Source: Ifrita kowaldi (lineage: Eukaryota > Chordata > Aves > Passeriformes > Cinclosomatidae). From it: DNA of 64,000 nt. Made by a program: the position numbers and the translations under genes. The stretch is taken from assembly GCA_013398055.1 (NCBI GenBank), contig VZRS01011915.1, positions 106,364-170,363 on the forward strand. Reading direction: 5' to 3'. Positions 31,013-44,000 of this stretch are shown here, piece after piece; the first letter of the stretch is position 1, and every line of letters begins with the position of its first letter. Below the pieces are notes generated by a model that saw only the letters and a program-made list of their open reading frames with translations, was not told the origin of the DNA and searched no databases.

Positions 31013-33185
31013 CTGTAAGATGGACAACAAAGAAAGGTTGGATAAATCTTGGTGAATCTCACTAAACTTACTACTCAAATACATAAGAAATTTGCACATT
31101 GTTATATCTTCATCAGTTTGCCTTCTTATTTTCTAAGATATACCGGACATGTCATCTTACATTGCTGATAAGGTGAAATTATTTCCCTGCACAGGGAGTA
31201 CTCCGCCAGTACTCCACCATACTAAGCTTTTAAATACTCCAAACTGAAGAATGTTTTGGGCCTGGACAGAACAGGCAGAAGAAAGAGCCATATAAAAAAG
31301 GAACACAGCTGGACTGCCAAAAAAGCTTTTGATAACTGAAGCGGAGAAATGACAGGTAAGAAAATAGGTGATAAGAAGAAATTATTTCATAAAAAGATGT
31401 TACAACTTGAGAGGAATCTTGTGATTCTTAAGATGAAATATCAGACTTTTTACTCTTTACTGGATCCCTACATTCCTCTTCAGAAAAACTACATGCTTTA
31501 TTCCTCATATCTCTTCTCTAAGATGTCTCCAGAAATAACTCAGGATTTCTTTCTCCCCCACGCTCTTTTTTTTTCCTTTATTTGCTTCAGCTGGCTTTTC
31601 AGAGACCTTTCTGAAATGTACATTTTCTGTTTAGCAAGCATCCAAGATAAATGCAACTTTTCTCATAACTGTAATTATCTGTTGGGAGAAAAGCATCTAT
31701 GATCATCACAAATCCTGCAACTTCTTAATTTCTGACAGCTTGGACAGGTTCAATAAGATACAAATAAAAATCTCGATTTTGCAAAATTCTGGATAAACCC
31801 AGTCAGATTGCAAATAAATTACCTATCACATAGACTGAATCAGCCCTGCTGTCTGAGAAGACATCTGTTTATTCACACACAGATTTTAGAACCCATCTCT
31901 TTCTGGGAGCCTCATCTGAGTTAGCTGCTGGTGTGAGATGGGCTCTCTACTTATCCTTTGGCTGGATGGGTGCAAAGCATGAAACAGAGGGAAGAAAAGG
32001 GAAAACATGAACAATGGATAACACCACTCTGATTTAGTCCTTATATACTTATAGCACTCTTAAGCAACCCAACTGAAGAACAGAGGACTTTCCGCATTAA
32101 CACCTGCAGAATGAGTATTAGCAGGCAAATAAAGGACAGAGACATACATGAAAAAAACAGCCAGTGCTCAGCTCTCCCTAACTTTTACCAGATGCTCTCA
32201 GCTCTTTGGAAGTGCCATACAAGAGCTCCTGATCCAAGAAAAATTCTGTTTCTGTGTCATTTCACAGAGTTTTCAGTTCGGTTTTCTTGACAGAACAAGG
32301 GATGAAGCTTCATTTACCCAATTTTTTTTCTACATTGACGGCCTTATGAGTGCAAGGATTCGGTGGTTCCCCTAACAATTCCAGACAGTTCACCTCTCTA
32401 GGTCAAGAACCGATCTGCCTCTCCAGCAGATCCTTCACCTCTCCCCTAAACCCCAAAATGTCTAGGAACCAACAGTTGTTTGGAACAGTTCATACAGCAC
32501 AGTTTTTAATCTTCACTGCACAGCACATTAGCTATACAGCATTTGTCACCACCTGCTAGCCTCAGCCTTTAAATGAAACAACACTCCATGAATAACTACA
32601 CTGCTGAATGAAATTTTCAGCAACTCATCTCAGAGTTAAAAAAAATAAATTGCATTTTAAACAAATGACATTGAAAATTAGAACAAATATTGTACAATTA
32701 TATCACCTCTTCACATAGGACAACGTGCAAAGCAAAGGAATCCTGACACTGAGTGATTTTTTAGCAATTAATAGCCACAAGCTCTACAGTTAAACTTTTA
32801 AAAAAGGGATTTAGAAATCTAATGTGTTACATTGAACAGGGTTTAAACTAAAACACTGCTTCACAATGTTTGCTTTTGCATACTAGGTGGCATTTTCAAA
32901 AATACTTTGTCTCTCCATGCAAACCAACAGGAACAGACTCCACCCTAGCTTTTCACCTCCTACAGTGGAAATGGGATGTACAAATGACTCTGTGCATTAG
33001 GTAACATCCAGGAAGTAAACTACAGTACTTTTACAAACACAACGTATTCTAAATAAAAAGAAATCCAGAAAATAATCTACTTTCTACACACTTTTGTGAT
33101 GTTTTTGTTAGTGACTAGTCCTGACTAATTGCACCTAGAAATACTAGTTAAATGCTGCGGTGGTTTAGAATGCTGTACAGGCTCT
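31013..33185. other. Intron or 5' flank of the minus-strand EGF gene
   Basis: No further exon could be supported. An open frame on the minus strand from about 31290 has a good acceptor (CTTCTGCCTGTTCTGTCCAG) and a GTAAGA donor, but its exit phase (2) does not fit the next EGF exon (phase 1). Confidence 0.5.
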
Positions 33186-33313
33186 AAAAGCGTGCAAGAA
33201 CCATCTGGATGCAATCCTGTGCATTGCACTCTAGGATGACCCTGCTTGGGCAGGGATGTTGGACGAGATGACCCACTGTGGTCCCTTCCAACCTGACTGA
33301 TTCTGTGATTCCT
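33186..33313 (+). mobile_element. CR1 LINE 3' end fragment
   Basis: CR1 3' UTR text: a CCCTGCTTGGGCAGGGATG hairpin-like segment, TTGGACGAGATGACC, GGTCCCTTCCAACCTGACTG and a TTCTGTGATTC end. It is heavily 5'-truncated. The left border is approximate. Confidence 0.8.
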
Positions 33314-33442
33314 TAAATACTTCCAGGGGAGTATTTAAGCATGCACAGTTAAAGCAATAGGAGGAATAAAACACCGAACCCTGTCCAGTGTGTGGCCTCT
33401 TACTCAACGTCCAAGTGGCAAAAAGCTCTCTACGGACCCAGG

Positions 33443-33471
33443 GCCGTATCTGACAGCGGGGTCTGATTACC
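33443..33471 (+). repeat. 29-bp block duplicated at 33804-33832 (assembly overlap)
   Basis: GCCGTATCTGACAGCGGGGT plus nine more bases occurs here ending exactly before the N at 33472, and again at 33804-33832 starting exactly after the N at 33803. This is the signature of unmerged contig ends. Confidence 0.95.
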
Positions 33472-33599
33472 NCGGCCTCCCCCGCCCCGCCGCCCCCCGT
33501 GCCGTGTCACGGCGCTGGGACCCCCCCTCAGCGAGGGCCCGTGACCCCAGCGGGTCACCGTGAGCGGGCAGGGCCGGGGGTGCGGAGATCGGGGGGTTT

Positions 33600-34270
33600 A
33601 GGTGACCTTACCACCCTCTACATCTCCCTGAAAGGAGGTTGGAGCCGGGTGGGGAGTCAGCCTCTTCTCCCAGGCAACAGGACAGGACAAGAGGACATAC
33701 TCTCAAGCTGCACTAGGGGATGTTTAGGTTGGACGTGAGGAGGAATTTCTTCACAGAAAGGGTTTATAGACGTTGTAATGGGCTGCCCAGGGTGGTGGTA
33801 GANGCCGTATCTGACAGCGGGGTCTGATTACCTGAGGTCTTCACGCTGCCTCTTGGCTCTGCTCCATTAGTTTGCTATCACTGCCTCGCCTTACCAAAGG
33901 GTGCCTTAACTCTCTTCTTCCACCTCGCCTTCCCTAGGTCCTCCCCGGCACCTCACCACCCGCCTCTCACACCAGACCCAAACCCGAGCTCCTCAGACCT
34001 TCCCGGAGGGATTANTTCTCCCAGGCAACAGGACAGGACAAGAGGACATACTCTCAAGCTGCACTAGGGGATGTTTAGGTTGGACGTGAGGAGGAATTTC
34101 TTCACAGAAAGGGTTTATAGACGTTGTAATGGGCTGCCCAGGGTGGTGGTAGAATCATCATCCCTGGGAGCGTTTAAGGAAAGACTAGATGTGTGATTTA
34201 GTGGTGGTTCAGTCATAGATTGGACTCAGTCAGAGGTCTTTTCCAACCTGACTGGTCCTGTGATTTTATC
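33600..34270 (+). mobile_element. CR1 LINE fragment, split and partly duplicated by assembly
   Basis: Two parts belong to one copy: 33600-33802 (GACCTTACCACCCTCTACAT ... CTGCCCAGGGTGGTGG) and 34016-34270 (repeats the last 138 bases of the first part, then continues to GGTCTTTTCCAACC ... TCCTGTGATTTT). Only by joining B (33473-33802) directly to D (34016 onward) across the 138-base overlap does a continuous CR1 3' region appear. The DNA at 33803-34015 between them is not CR1. Confidence 0.82.
33665..33802 (+). repeat. 138-bp block duplicated at 34016-34153 (assembly overlap)
   Basis: The block, which I read as identical in both places, ends exactly before the N at 33803 here, and its copy starts exactly after the N at 34015. 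See the finding on contig order. Confidence 0.95.
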
Positions 34271-34580
34271 TGCGGGTACAGAGGCCTCCGCCAGCAGGGG
34301 ACCATCCACCAGGTAGTCACACCTGTGTGTCAGATAAGGAACCCACCTAATCGCCTGGCCCGCTGGCATGCCCGACTGCTGCTGGCCCTGCCATCACTTC
34401 CAGGACAGCACAGCTCTGAACTCCTGCCCCATTTGAGACTTTATAGACTCTGATTTCTATACACTTCCATCTTCAAGGGTGCCATACGTGAATATGGTGA
34501 CACAATATTCAAAGGATGATTTCAGAGAGGACTGATGTACTGAACTCACTGCCACCTTACAGAGGAGAGGAATATGGGTC

Positions 34581-35040
34581 TCATAGAATGATAGACTGGC
34601 TTCATTTGGAAGGGACCTTGAAAATCATCTAGTTCCAACACCCCTGCCATGAACAGGGACACCTTCCGCTTCAAAGTCTCATCCAGCCTGGCCTTGAACA
34701 CTTCCAGGGATGTGATGTCCACAGCTTCTCTGGGCAACTTGTTCTAGTGCCTCATCACCCTCACAATAAAGAATTTCTTCTTTACATCTGATCCAAATTT
34801 ACTCTTTTTCTGTTTGAAGACATTCCCCCATGTCCTGTAACTCCATGACCTTGTCAAAATTTCCTCCCCAGCTCTCCTGTGGACCCTTTAGGTACTGGAA
34901 GGTGCTCTAAGTTCTTCCCAGAATATTCTCTTCTCCAGGATGAACAGCCCTAGCTCTCAGCCTGGCTTCACAGAAGAGGTACCCCAGCCCTCTGAGCATG
35001 TTGATTGCCCTCCTCTGGACTTGCTCCTTGCCTGTCTCTG
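34581..35040 (-). mobile_element. CR1 LINE fragment, minus strand
   Basis: It begins on the plus strand with TCATAGAATGATAGA, the reverse complement of the CR1 3' octamer tail, followed by GGAAGGGACCTTGAAAATCA and later the typical CATCCAGCCTGGCCTTGAAC, CCTCATCACCCTCACAATAA, and TTGATTGCCCTCCTCTGGAC. It is one of the longest CR1 fragments here (about 460 bases) and 5'-truncated. Confidence 0.92.
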
Positions 35041-38000
35041 GGAATGGCTTGAGTACAACGCTGTGACAAAATAGCAATATATTTTAATTCTATCATAAAA
35101 ATGTTTTCCATAAAAATGTGTTGCAAAGAACACAAACATAGATGATCAGAAAACATTTTTCTCTCATTATTTCCAATATTTCACAAGCATTTCCTATCAT
35201 TTCAGAAGTTTCCCAGAAAAAGCACACCACTTTCAACACCAAGACTCAGCCCAACAAAGCATTTTCAGATGAGTTGGAATGATTGGTAATGAAAAAGAGA
35301 GATTATAACCATTTACACAAAGTGTCTACAGAAAGGCGAAATAAATCTCATGCCTTTTAAAAACTAAGGGAGAACCAATTCTTGTTTTCAACTGTGAGAG
35401 CTGAGTTAGAATTACTTTTGCAAGTGGCATCAAAGAGCTTAATTTGTTTTCTAGATGAAGCAGGAGTATGATTTGGTAACTGCTTTCACTTTGACTGGAA
35501 ATTAAAATTTGTGTGATTGCCTTACAATTGACAGAAAAAAAGTCAGAGGTACTTGTTTTGTAAAACTGGTTTTAATCCCTTTTCTCACCTGCAGAGTGTG
35601 GAACATACAGTTCACTGCAGGAGTAGAATACAAGGCAAATCTGTTGCTAATAGCATGAGGTGCTGTCTGGCTTCTTGCAAAGGTTAAGGCACACATAAAA
35701 TTATCTTTGCAAGACTGCATTTAGACTTTCAAGTCGCAAAGTACCATTAAATGATTAAACAAGAGTAACCTAGAAATTCCACGCTGAGCAATTGCCTAAG
35801 ATGTGCACAATTCCCTCTTACTTGTGCCTAGGCAGCCAAAGCAACTTTCAGAGGATACATACATACAGTTACATTTGTCCTGTGCAAACTTACATAGAAA
35901 ATATCCTTTCATGTAGCAATGATGAAGCAAAACCCCCCAGTGATCTAATTACTCATGCACAAGTTGCCATAGTGTGTTAATTTGCTATCTAGAATAAGAA
36001 CACCCAAACCCTGTTCCTATTGCAGTTCCAGTTGTGGTGGGGAGAACAGGGGCTCCGGATTTCACATACAGTATTCCTTCTTGCAAGGATAGGAGTAACA
36101 GGATTGTGCAGTGATACCACTTTTAGTAAAACTACTTGCCAGAAATACATTGTGGAATAAATACTTCCCAAAAGGAATAGCTTTCTTTATGCCATCCCCA
36201 CAGGTGCAAAATGAGAGAAGAAATGAACTAAAGATGCTGATTCTGGGCTGTGTTGTTCTCTGGGCATAACATAATTTTGCACTTCCTTGACTTCTGCTAA
36301 TAATTTTGTCCATATTGATTTCTTCACAGAAATACTTTTTCCATTACTGTCTTTCCTCCATAAGACAGTTTGATGTGGAAGTGTGCCTTTGTGATATTAA
36401 TGCCTAGCAACAACACCTTCATACAGAATTCTTTTCAGGTTTTAAGAGCTATTCTTCATTATTCATGATTTTCAAAGCACTATTTATTTTCAGTTCCATA
36501 TACCATCTTCCCTATTCCAAAAGATGACTTCTTGTGGCTCAGGTTAATTGAGACTCCTTTTTTCTATTTATCTCCCAGTTTCTTTTGAGGATCTTAAAAT
36601 AATTAATACCAAATAAAATAATCATATTTTGAAATACGGCAAGTGCCCCTTCAGAGGAGATAATTAAATGCAAAGACTATATTAAATAAGCTTGCCCAGG
36701 TGTTTCATTGAATGAAGTAAATTTGTTTAAATATTATCTTCTGTAGGAAGGATTAGGCTGCTCCACCATTTTTGTGCATCTAAATTCATCTCAGGGCTTA
36801 TTAAATTTGCTGAGTGCATGTCTGCATTTACAAAGGATTGAGTCATGTTAACAGAGGTTCTCACTGAAAACAGAAATGCTTCCAGGCATCCAACGTGCTT
36901 TAGCCTTAGAAGCATAATCTGATAGAGAAAAAAATAAATAAAAAAAGACAGCAGATAATGAAATTTTTAAGTAGAGAGTTAGACAAAGAGAATTTAGATT
37001 CATTCATTCTTGTCATAATGCTCATATTTGATACTTCTTTTCAAAATAAAACCAAAATAAGGCAGCTTTAGCTGCAGGACATTCACAGGCTCATTTTTGT
37101 GCCAACATCCTCCTGATATATTGTATCATAGCAATATGTAGTAACCTCTTGAGGGACACTGCTGTCCAGCCCAAAGAAGACAGGGAAGAAATGAACTCTC
37201 CATTATAATCAGAGTTAAGGTACTTTGTGGGGTGGTATATTATGGGAATAAGGATGCTCACCTGGAGTCTGAGATTCTGCTCCATGTAAGGCAAAGAAAG
37301 TACAAAACCAGGGTCCCCAACAACCCTGTGGGAAGACATCACTTCTGGCCAGCTTTAGAGCATGCCCATGTGTCTCTTGCCTATTTCAAAGGCTTTTATT
37401 TCATTACAGTGTGAAAAATATTCAGGATGTGCAAGCTCAGATCTTCAGAAGCCATGGCAGTTTATGAGTCAGCCAGCTGTAATACAGCACAACCTACTCT
37501 CAGTAGTAGGTGTAAGGAAACAATAAGCCTAGCAATTGGGATACAAAATCTTAGAGGGTGCTTGTGTAGTTGTGATATCCAACCAACTAATAAAATGTCA
37601 GTATCTCAGTAATCAACTAGATTTGCTGGGATGAGAGGTATTGTTAGGAGGGGTATTACACAGCTGACCTCTTTACTAGTCCTGTGCAGTATGTGCAGTT
37701 CAGGCTCTGGCACAATCATCCCTGCACTGTTACAGTTGCACTGGGTGCTGTACCCAAGTACATCCAAAAAATGCATCATCCAGAGCTGATGCTTTGTTTA
37801 TCAGTGTAGCATCACAGGTAGCAACCACATTTATAAGTACTTTTCAGCATAATTTGGTCTCTGTTCTACCACGTGTAGATGAGCCATCAGGTAATGGTAC
37901 AGTTAAGTAGCATTGATCACAGCTATATCTCAACTCAAGCCCATGTCAGGGCTGTCAGACAATAGGGACTTATGACCAACATCAGTCCTCTTTGTTGACA

Positions 38001-41000
38001 GCTTGAATACTGAACTGTCTTCCAGTGCAATTGGGCTTCAGTGGCATTTGAATAAAACTCACTCTAGTTCTGCTAAAAGAAGGAAAATGATATATGGGTT
38101 TATTTTCAAACATGCCCATGTGTGAATTAGGTGAACAGAAATATTATACATGTACAGGCTGTGTACGAACATTCATCCACAACTGCCAGGCACATCTCCT
38201 CTTGGTGTCCAGAATTAAGGGCCTCTGCATGTACGTATTGTCCCCATTAGTGCACCTAGCCCTGGTTCCATAATATGAAACCCTATTTTAATTTATATGA
38301 AATTAATACATTAATCCAAAGGATGCCAGTCCTGTATGCAACTTCAAAACCATTATTCTAACAAGTAATTTTCTTCACATAATAGCAAACTCTCAATACA
38401 TGATCTTTAGTCAACAAGACTGATGTGCACTGAAGTTCCTGTTCACAGATTTATCTTGCTTACTAGATAGAAACATGAAAATTGTATATGTTAGTGAGAT
38501 ATTTCAGAATTAACACTTTAACCATTGCAATTAGTTATAAACCTCTCAGATTGCCACCTTATGTGGGTATTTGCAATTAGAGAGCAGGATAAATCTCTGC
38601 CTGGGGACTCTGGGTAACCTGAAGCAATACAAGAGTACTGTCAAAAGACCAGCCAGGCTCACTAGGAACAGTTTAACTCTGTTTGAAGCTTTGTTCTATG
38701 CGAGGCAAAGTCACCGAGTCACTACTCCCTCTTTTGAATTTTAGATTTAAATTTCCTGACGTGAAAATAAACAATGTTTCTTTTGCCCATTGAAAGACTA
38801 CTGTGAAAAAAGATCAAGGCTTGTCTTGCTGCTTGGCAAACAGCTCAGCTTGCAGCAATAACCTTAATTTGTTATTGGGTCTAGTTCTATCTTTTGGGAT
38901 AGTTTGGTGATGCCTAAGCTAAGAAACCTTCAATTTCTACAGAGCCAGTAGACCAGTGACCCTTTCTCTGATTTCACAAGCATAAAGCATTACTTCAAAA
39001 TTGTAATTTTATAAATCAAGGCCCTAATATTCCACTGCAGATCACCTTGCTTAGTCACTGCAACCAGAAGAGATCAAATTTCTGCACAAATATAACACCC
39101 AATTTAACTTGAAAGCTGATGCCAATCTCACCTTAACTAAGGGAATTTCTGCTCATGCTGTAGGTGTTGAGACCAGCCCCATTCTATAGATGCAACATCT
39201 GAAAGATGCTGAGCAGATACCCATTAGAGGAACCCAAAAATATGATTAATATACAAAAATGACTCTTAAGGACCAAAGTCCAGATAAAGCAAGACTGCAA
39301 GACACTTAAGTATCACATCCAGCTTCTTTTAGAGCCATCCAGAAAACACCTTATTTTTGTCAGCCCTATAGTGTCAGACCCTATATTCTGGCAAATAATG
39401 GGCATGATACTGCAAGGTTACCTGCAAGGTTATCTTGAATTCGTATTTGGCCTGGAGTTTAGAGGACTCAGTAGCTCACAATACCATCAAAGCCAAACTG
39501 AAGTAGTCCTCTCTCATCTGCTTTTCTTTCTGCACTGCATGAAGTTGGCTTGCAAGCAAATGAAAATAATTTGATTTTCTCACCATTCCTGGGCTCTCAG
39601 CCAAGTCCCTCAGAAATAAATATGGGGGTTTTTTTGGTCACAGAATCTTATATTTTGCCCTCAGAGAAATTTGGCATAATATTCAATGAAAAGAATAATT
39701 GAATAGCACTTGGTGTAAATATTGAGTAAAACTCAGATACCACACTACTGCACACAGTACAAATACCAGGGGCCTAATGTTCTATAAATTGGTTGAAGTG
39801 GAAAGTCCATATTCACAATTCATCCTGATTAACTTGAGGAAAAAAAGCAAGAGGCTAAATACTATTTCTAAGATAGGGGTTTTTTTTAATATTTAGTAGT
39901 GAATTTTACAGGATTCAGCTTTCTATCAATCAACCTCCTGCAGTATCAACTATTGATGATTTGATATTTATTTAGTTGTTATTGTATCATAATCCCTATA
40001 CACACTTATGCTGCTGTAAGCCAAAGCAACACTACTGAAGCTGTCCCAGAGTAAAACTAGTGTGAGTGGAAGCATTCAGAGAATCATCCTTAAGACATAA
40101 AGATATCACTTTGTCTGCCACAGAAACGTTGCCAGCTTTAGGGTGAATGTGGCTACTGTTCAGCAGGGCACAGCAACATTATCCAGCAATGTGAAACAGG
40201 AAATGAATTTAAAAAAGACCACATCTAATTGATATTTAAATATGGTAGGATGTAATTACTCATGCTGGAATTCATTCAAAGCATCAGCACTCTGAATGCT
40301 CCCTTATTAAAAAAAAAAAAGGAAAAACTACAATCAGTTCTTTACTGTTCACCAACAGAGAAGACTTAGGTTTGGCAGCTAATTGTTAAAAAATTGGTTC
40401 AATACATAGTTCTATGTTTTTTCTGTCTTATGTTTGTCAATATATATTGCTTCAAATCTTCATCTGAAAAAAGAAAGTGGTAGCTCAATTAAACAGTACT
40501 TAGAAGTTTAGAAGCCCTTTACAGTTTAAAATTCATTGTAAATGTTTCCATCTTGTATTTATTTTCACAGCGCTTCTGAGGGAAAATTAAACAGCAGAAC
40601 CAGTTTACACATGCTGAGACAACAAAAAGTTTTTAGGCAACTCATATTTAGAGCTAATAGCAAAGCTGAAGTATCCGTGGTATTTTTTGGTCCACATTTG
40701 ACACACGACAGCATGACTAATGCAGATGTGTCTTTATGTGATCTGGGCTTGTCTGGCCAGAAAATGAGTAGTTTATTTCTACAGGGCTCTGTCACTCATC
40801 TAAAAACCACTGGTGAGCATCATCTTTCCTCACTGCCTGTCAAGGGAGCACACCTCTAACTTGAACAGAGCTGGAATCTGAGCCTTACAAACTTTAAAAG
40901 TGAGAATTCCTAAACATAAATCCTTAATGACTAGAGAATGAACAGGTTGATGTTGAATTAAAATTCATGTTGGCCAACAAACAAAAAAGGGAAAATGAAC

Positions 41001-44000
41001 ATTAATACCCATAAAAACGTTTCAGATCTGCTCTGACTCATATAGGTGTGGGTAACAGGTGGAGGAAATTAATATATCCAGGAAGTTTTAACATTTGTAG
41101 AAAAAACCTTGATCTTTGTCATTGTCTCTCTTTAAACACCCCATTAAATAGGTGATCTCCAGTCATTCAGCTCAGCTCTCTCTGCCATTTATACACCACT
41201 CTGCTCCATTTAAACTCAGCCCCTTGACGGGCACTGACTCTGATGTTCACTTTTGTCTGCACTGATTGAATTTTAAAACTTGTGACAAAGAGTTAAGAAT
41301 GTAATCCTAGAAAACTCAAGCAGATAAAAAAACAAATAGAAATAATAATGTAAAAAAAAATAGGTTTAAGAAGTTTATTTTTGTGTGTGTATCTGTTGAA
41401 CTTCTGGGGTGCATAATAATGTTCTTAATTTCACTTTTTGTAAATGCAAAATAGCAACTTTGTACACACATGCACACCTGGGAACATATGTTCATGAAAA
41501 TACAGCATGAGGTGGCCTGGCATTCTAGCACAGTCCGAGCCCAAGAATCAGTCATACTTCCAAGACATAAGATTCTCCATTTGCTAGTTTAGACATCCCA
41601 TCTACAAGCACTAGCAGTGCCATCCCTTGCATTACCTAAGGTGGTTTTGACATTTGATATTTTTTTTAAACCAATTTCTTAGGCTGTATCTCTTCTGGGA
41701 AGCTTCCTTCTCCTTGTTACAGAATTACAATTGCAAGTTATATGTTAACCTCCAGTGTGGAGAGAGGACAATTCTCATTTTATCACCTGATCATTTCACA
41801 ATTCTCATTTTATTCATGATTATTCTTAACTGGTTTAAATCCAGCACCGACACAGCTGGCAGATACCAAAATCTGGAGTCCTGGTCCCCACAACTGGTAA
41901 TTCAATGTAAATAAAAGAGATATCTTTCTGCACCTAATTGCCAGCCACTGGGAGACTTAAAATTCAGAGGTCCTTGGGTGAAATGCTCCCCATGGGCACA
42001 AAATGATCAGATACCTCAGTGCTGATCCCACCCAGAGCTGTATAATGGATGTTGTACCACATATATAAAATTTAGACACTGAACAGAAGAGTGCAGAGCC
42101 GTGGCAAAGACAGCTCTGCCTTGAAACACAGTAGAACAAAGCTCAGCAAAAATATATCAGACAATTTAACCCAAAACACTGACTGTACAAATTTAACTGA
42201 GTACACTTGATGAAGATGAGACTAATAAAAGCCCAGCTGCTTAGCACTTTTGACTTTCAGCACACACTGCTTATATGCAAGATGATTTTGGTTCCAAATT
42301 GCACATTGCTGGCTGGAGATTAATAGGTAGACTGAACATATGCTCTCTGTCTTGTTTTAGGAGAAAAGAATAACCAAAGTTAGAAAAGTGAAGTCTGAAA
42401 ACCAGCCTCTATAATGCAAACAGACCTGAAGGCAGCCTCTTCCTCTCTGCAATGATTAATATTAATGGTAACATCTTTCATTTTTACTGACGAAAAAGTG
42501 ATGAGAAAGTCCAGTCCTGCATTACTTAGCCTCTTCTGTGCCTTAAGCAAGACAACCAGACAATACCAAACAGACCTTCCTCTTTTTTCGGTTCTTTTTA
42601 CATACTTTCATGAAGGGTCTTAGCAATTTTTCTAAGTCAAAACAGAATAAAACAGCATAAATACAATTTAGTTAATACTCTTAGATGATGATATCTCCAT
42701 CCTCTCTCTAGAATGATGTCCAGTGGCATCAGTTTTCCTTTCTAAAAATAATTTTGTACCCATATTTTTATTTTGCCATAATGAAAACTAGTGATAAACA
42801 TGCCATCAATAGTATTTGCCAGCAAAAAGGACATATCTGCATAAAAAATTGTTTTAACATTCTCATACATATTTGCTCATTTTTGGAGACATGAAGTTCT
42901 GTCTTAAGACCCTGGATTGGTGACTACAGAGGCTGACAAAAATACTGCAGTAAAGGATGTCAAATGTTGCGCTGTGAAGTTATTTTAGGGACTTGTTAAG
43001 GTGGATTGCAGAATTAACATAGGTTACAGTACCCTGTTTTAAGACAAATCATTATTAGAGGGTGCTTGACTTAATTTTTACAGGGCTGATATTTTCATGC
43101 TTTATACTGTATTAGCTTGTGGGCTAAAATAAACCACATGGATGATGAAGTAAAGCTAAAACTAGTTTTTTCCTATCTAGTGGAATTTCTAAAGTTGGTC
43201 ACTTGCTTTGAGAAACTTGGTGTCCTGCTGCCCTGGCACCTTAAATTAAGATGGCCCTGCCTGTGCAAGTCAATCTATATTTGCAAGGAAGAAAGTGACA
43301 AAACAGCCATGCTCTTTTCTATAAATCATACATCCTCCATTTCCCTTTCTTTTTAATGGCACTCAGAGGAGCACATGGGCTGCAGATCACAAATGGGGGG
43401 CCATCACTTCCCTCCCCAGCCAGCTCAACAGTGGCATTCAAGTGTTCCAGATGTAATTCAAACTGCCCTTTACACTTAGTAATCAATATGAAACATCGCT
43501 AATGCTTGACTCACTGTTAGAAGTGTTTTTTACACTGCCAAAAGAAGATAAGGCTAGTGGGAATCTGCACCATCCCAATGGCTCCAAGGACACCGGGTCC
43601 CTGCATCCCTTCTTAGCCCTCTGAGTCATCCAGTACCAACACCCTACACAAACAAAAACTCCCAGTACATGAAATCGACCTCTTGAGAAAATTGTGTTGT
43701 TCCTCAGAAAGAAACCAAAGTATATGAAAGACATTGCCAAAGCTCCATTTGCTTAAACCTGCATGGAATTATCTTAGTGAAAATTTAAAGAAGCCAAATA
43801 ACCCTAAGAAGGAAATGTTTCCCATCATAAAGAAATACCCCACCAGTGGCTCCCTGCCAGCCCAGTCTGTGAGAAGGAAAGGAGGACACCAGCTCCTCTA
43901 GAGCAGCACAATCAAAACCAGATAGCAGTCATTCTGCCTGCTCAAAAATCACTCCATTGGAGTCTCCCTGGTGCAAAATCAGTGTTGTGGCCCAGGTACT

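Larger units (their letters stand above)
33440..34014. promoter_or_regulatory. GC/CpG-rich patch (possible promoter island), disturbed by assembly gaps
   Basis: The only strongly GC-rich, CpG-containing stretch of the window: 33473-33590 (many CG and CCGCC/CCCCGCC blocks) and 33930-34012. Once the pieces are reordered, the two GC-rich ends face each other across one N, so the true island may be larger and partly missing. It could be the promoter of the minus-strand EGF gene, whose first seen exon is 2.4 kb away, or of an unseen gene. No first exon could be proved. Confidence 0.4.

Noticed and set aside
33340..33440. AATAAA-containing stretch that might be the end of an LTR
   Set aside because: No TG...CA ends, target-site duplication or partner LTR could be found.
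36727..36915. Minus-strand open frame of 62 codons with a GGTGGAG stretch resembling an EGF Asn-Gly-Gly
   Set aside because: The cysteine pattern is absent in every frame.
39121..39175. Acceptor/donor pair on the minus strand enclosing 26 bases
   Set aside because: All three frames contain stops, so it cannot be a coding exon.
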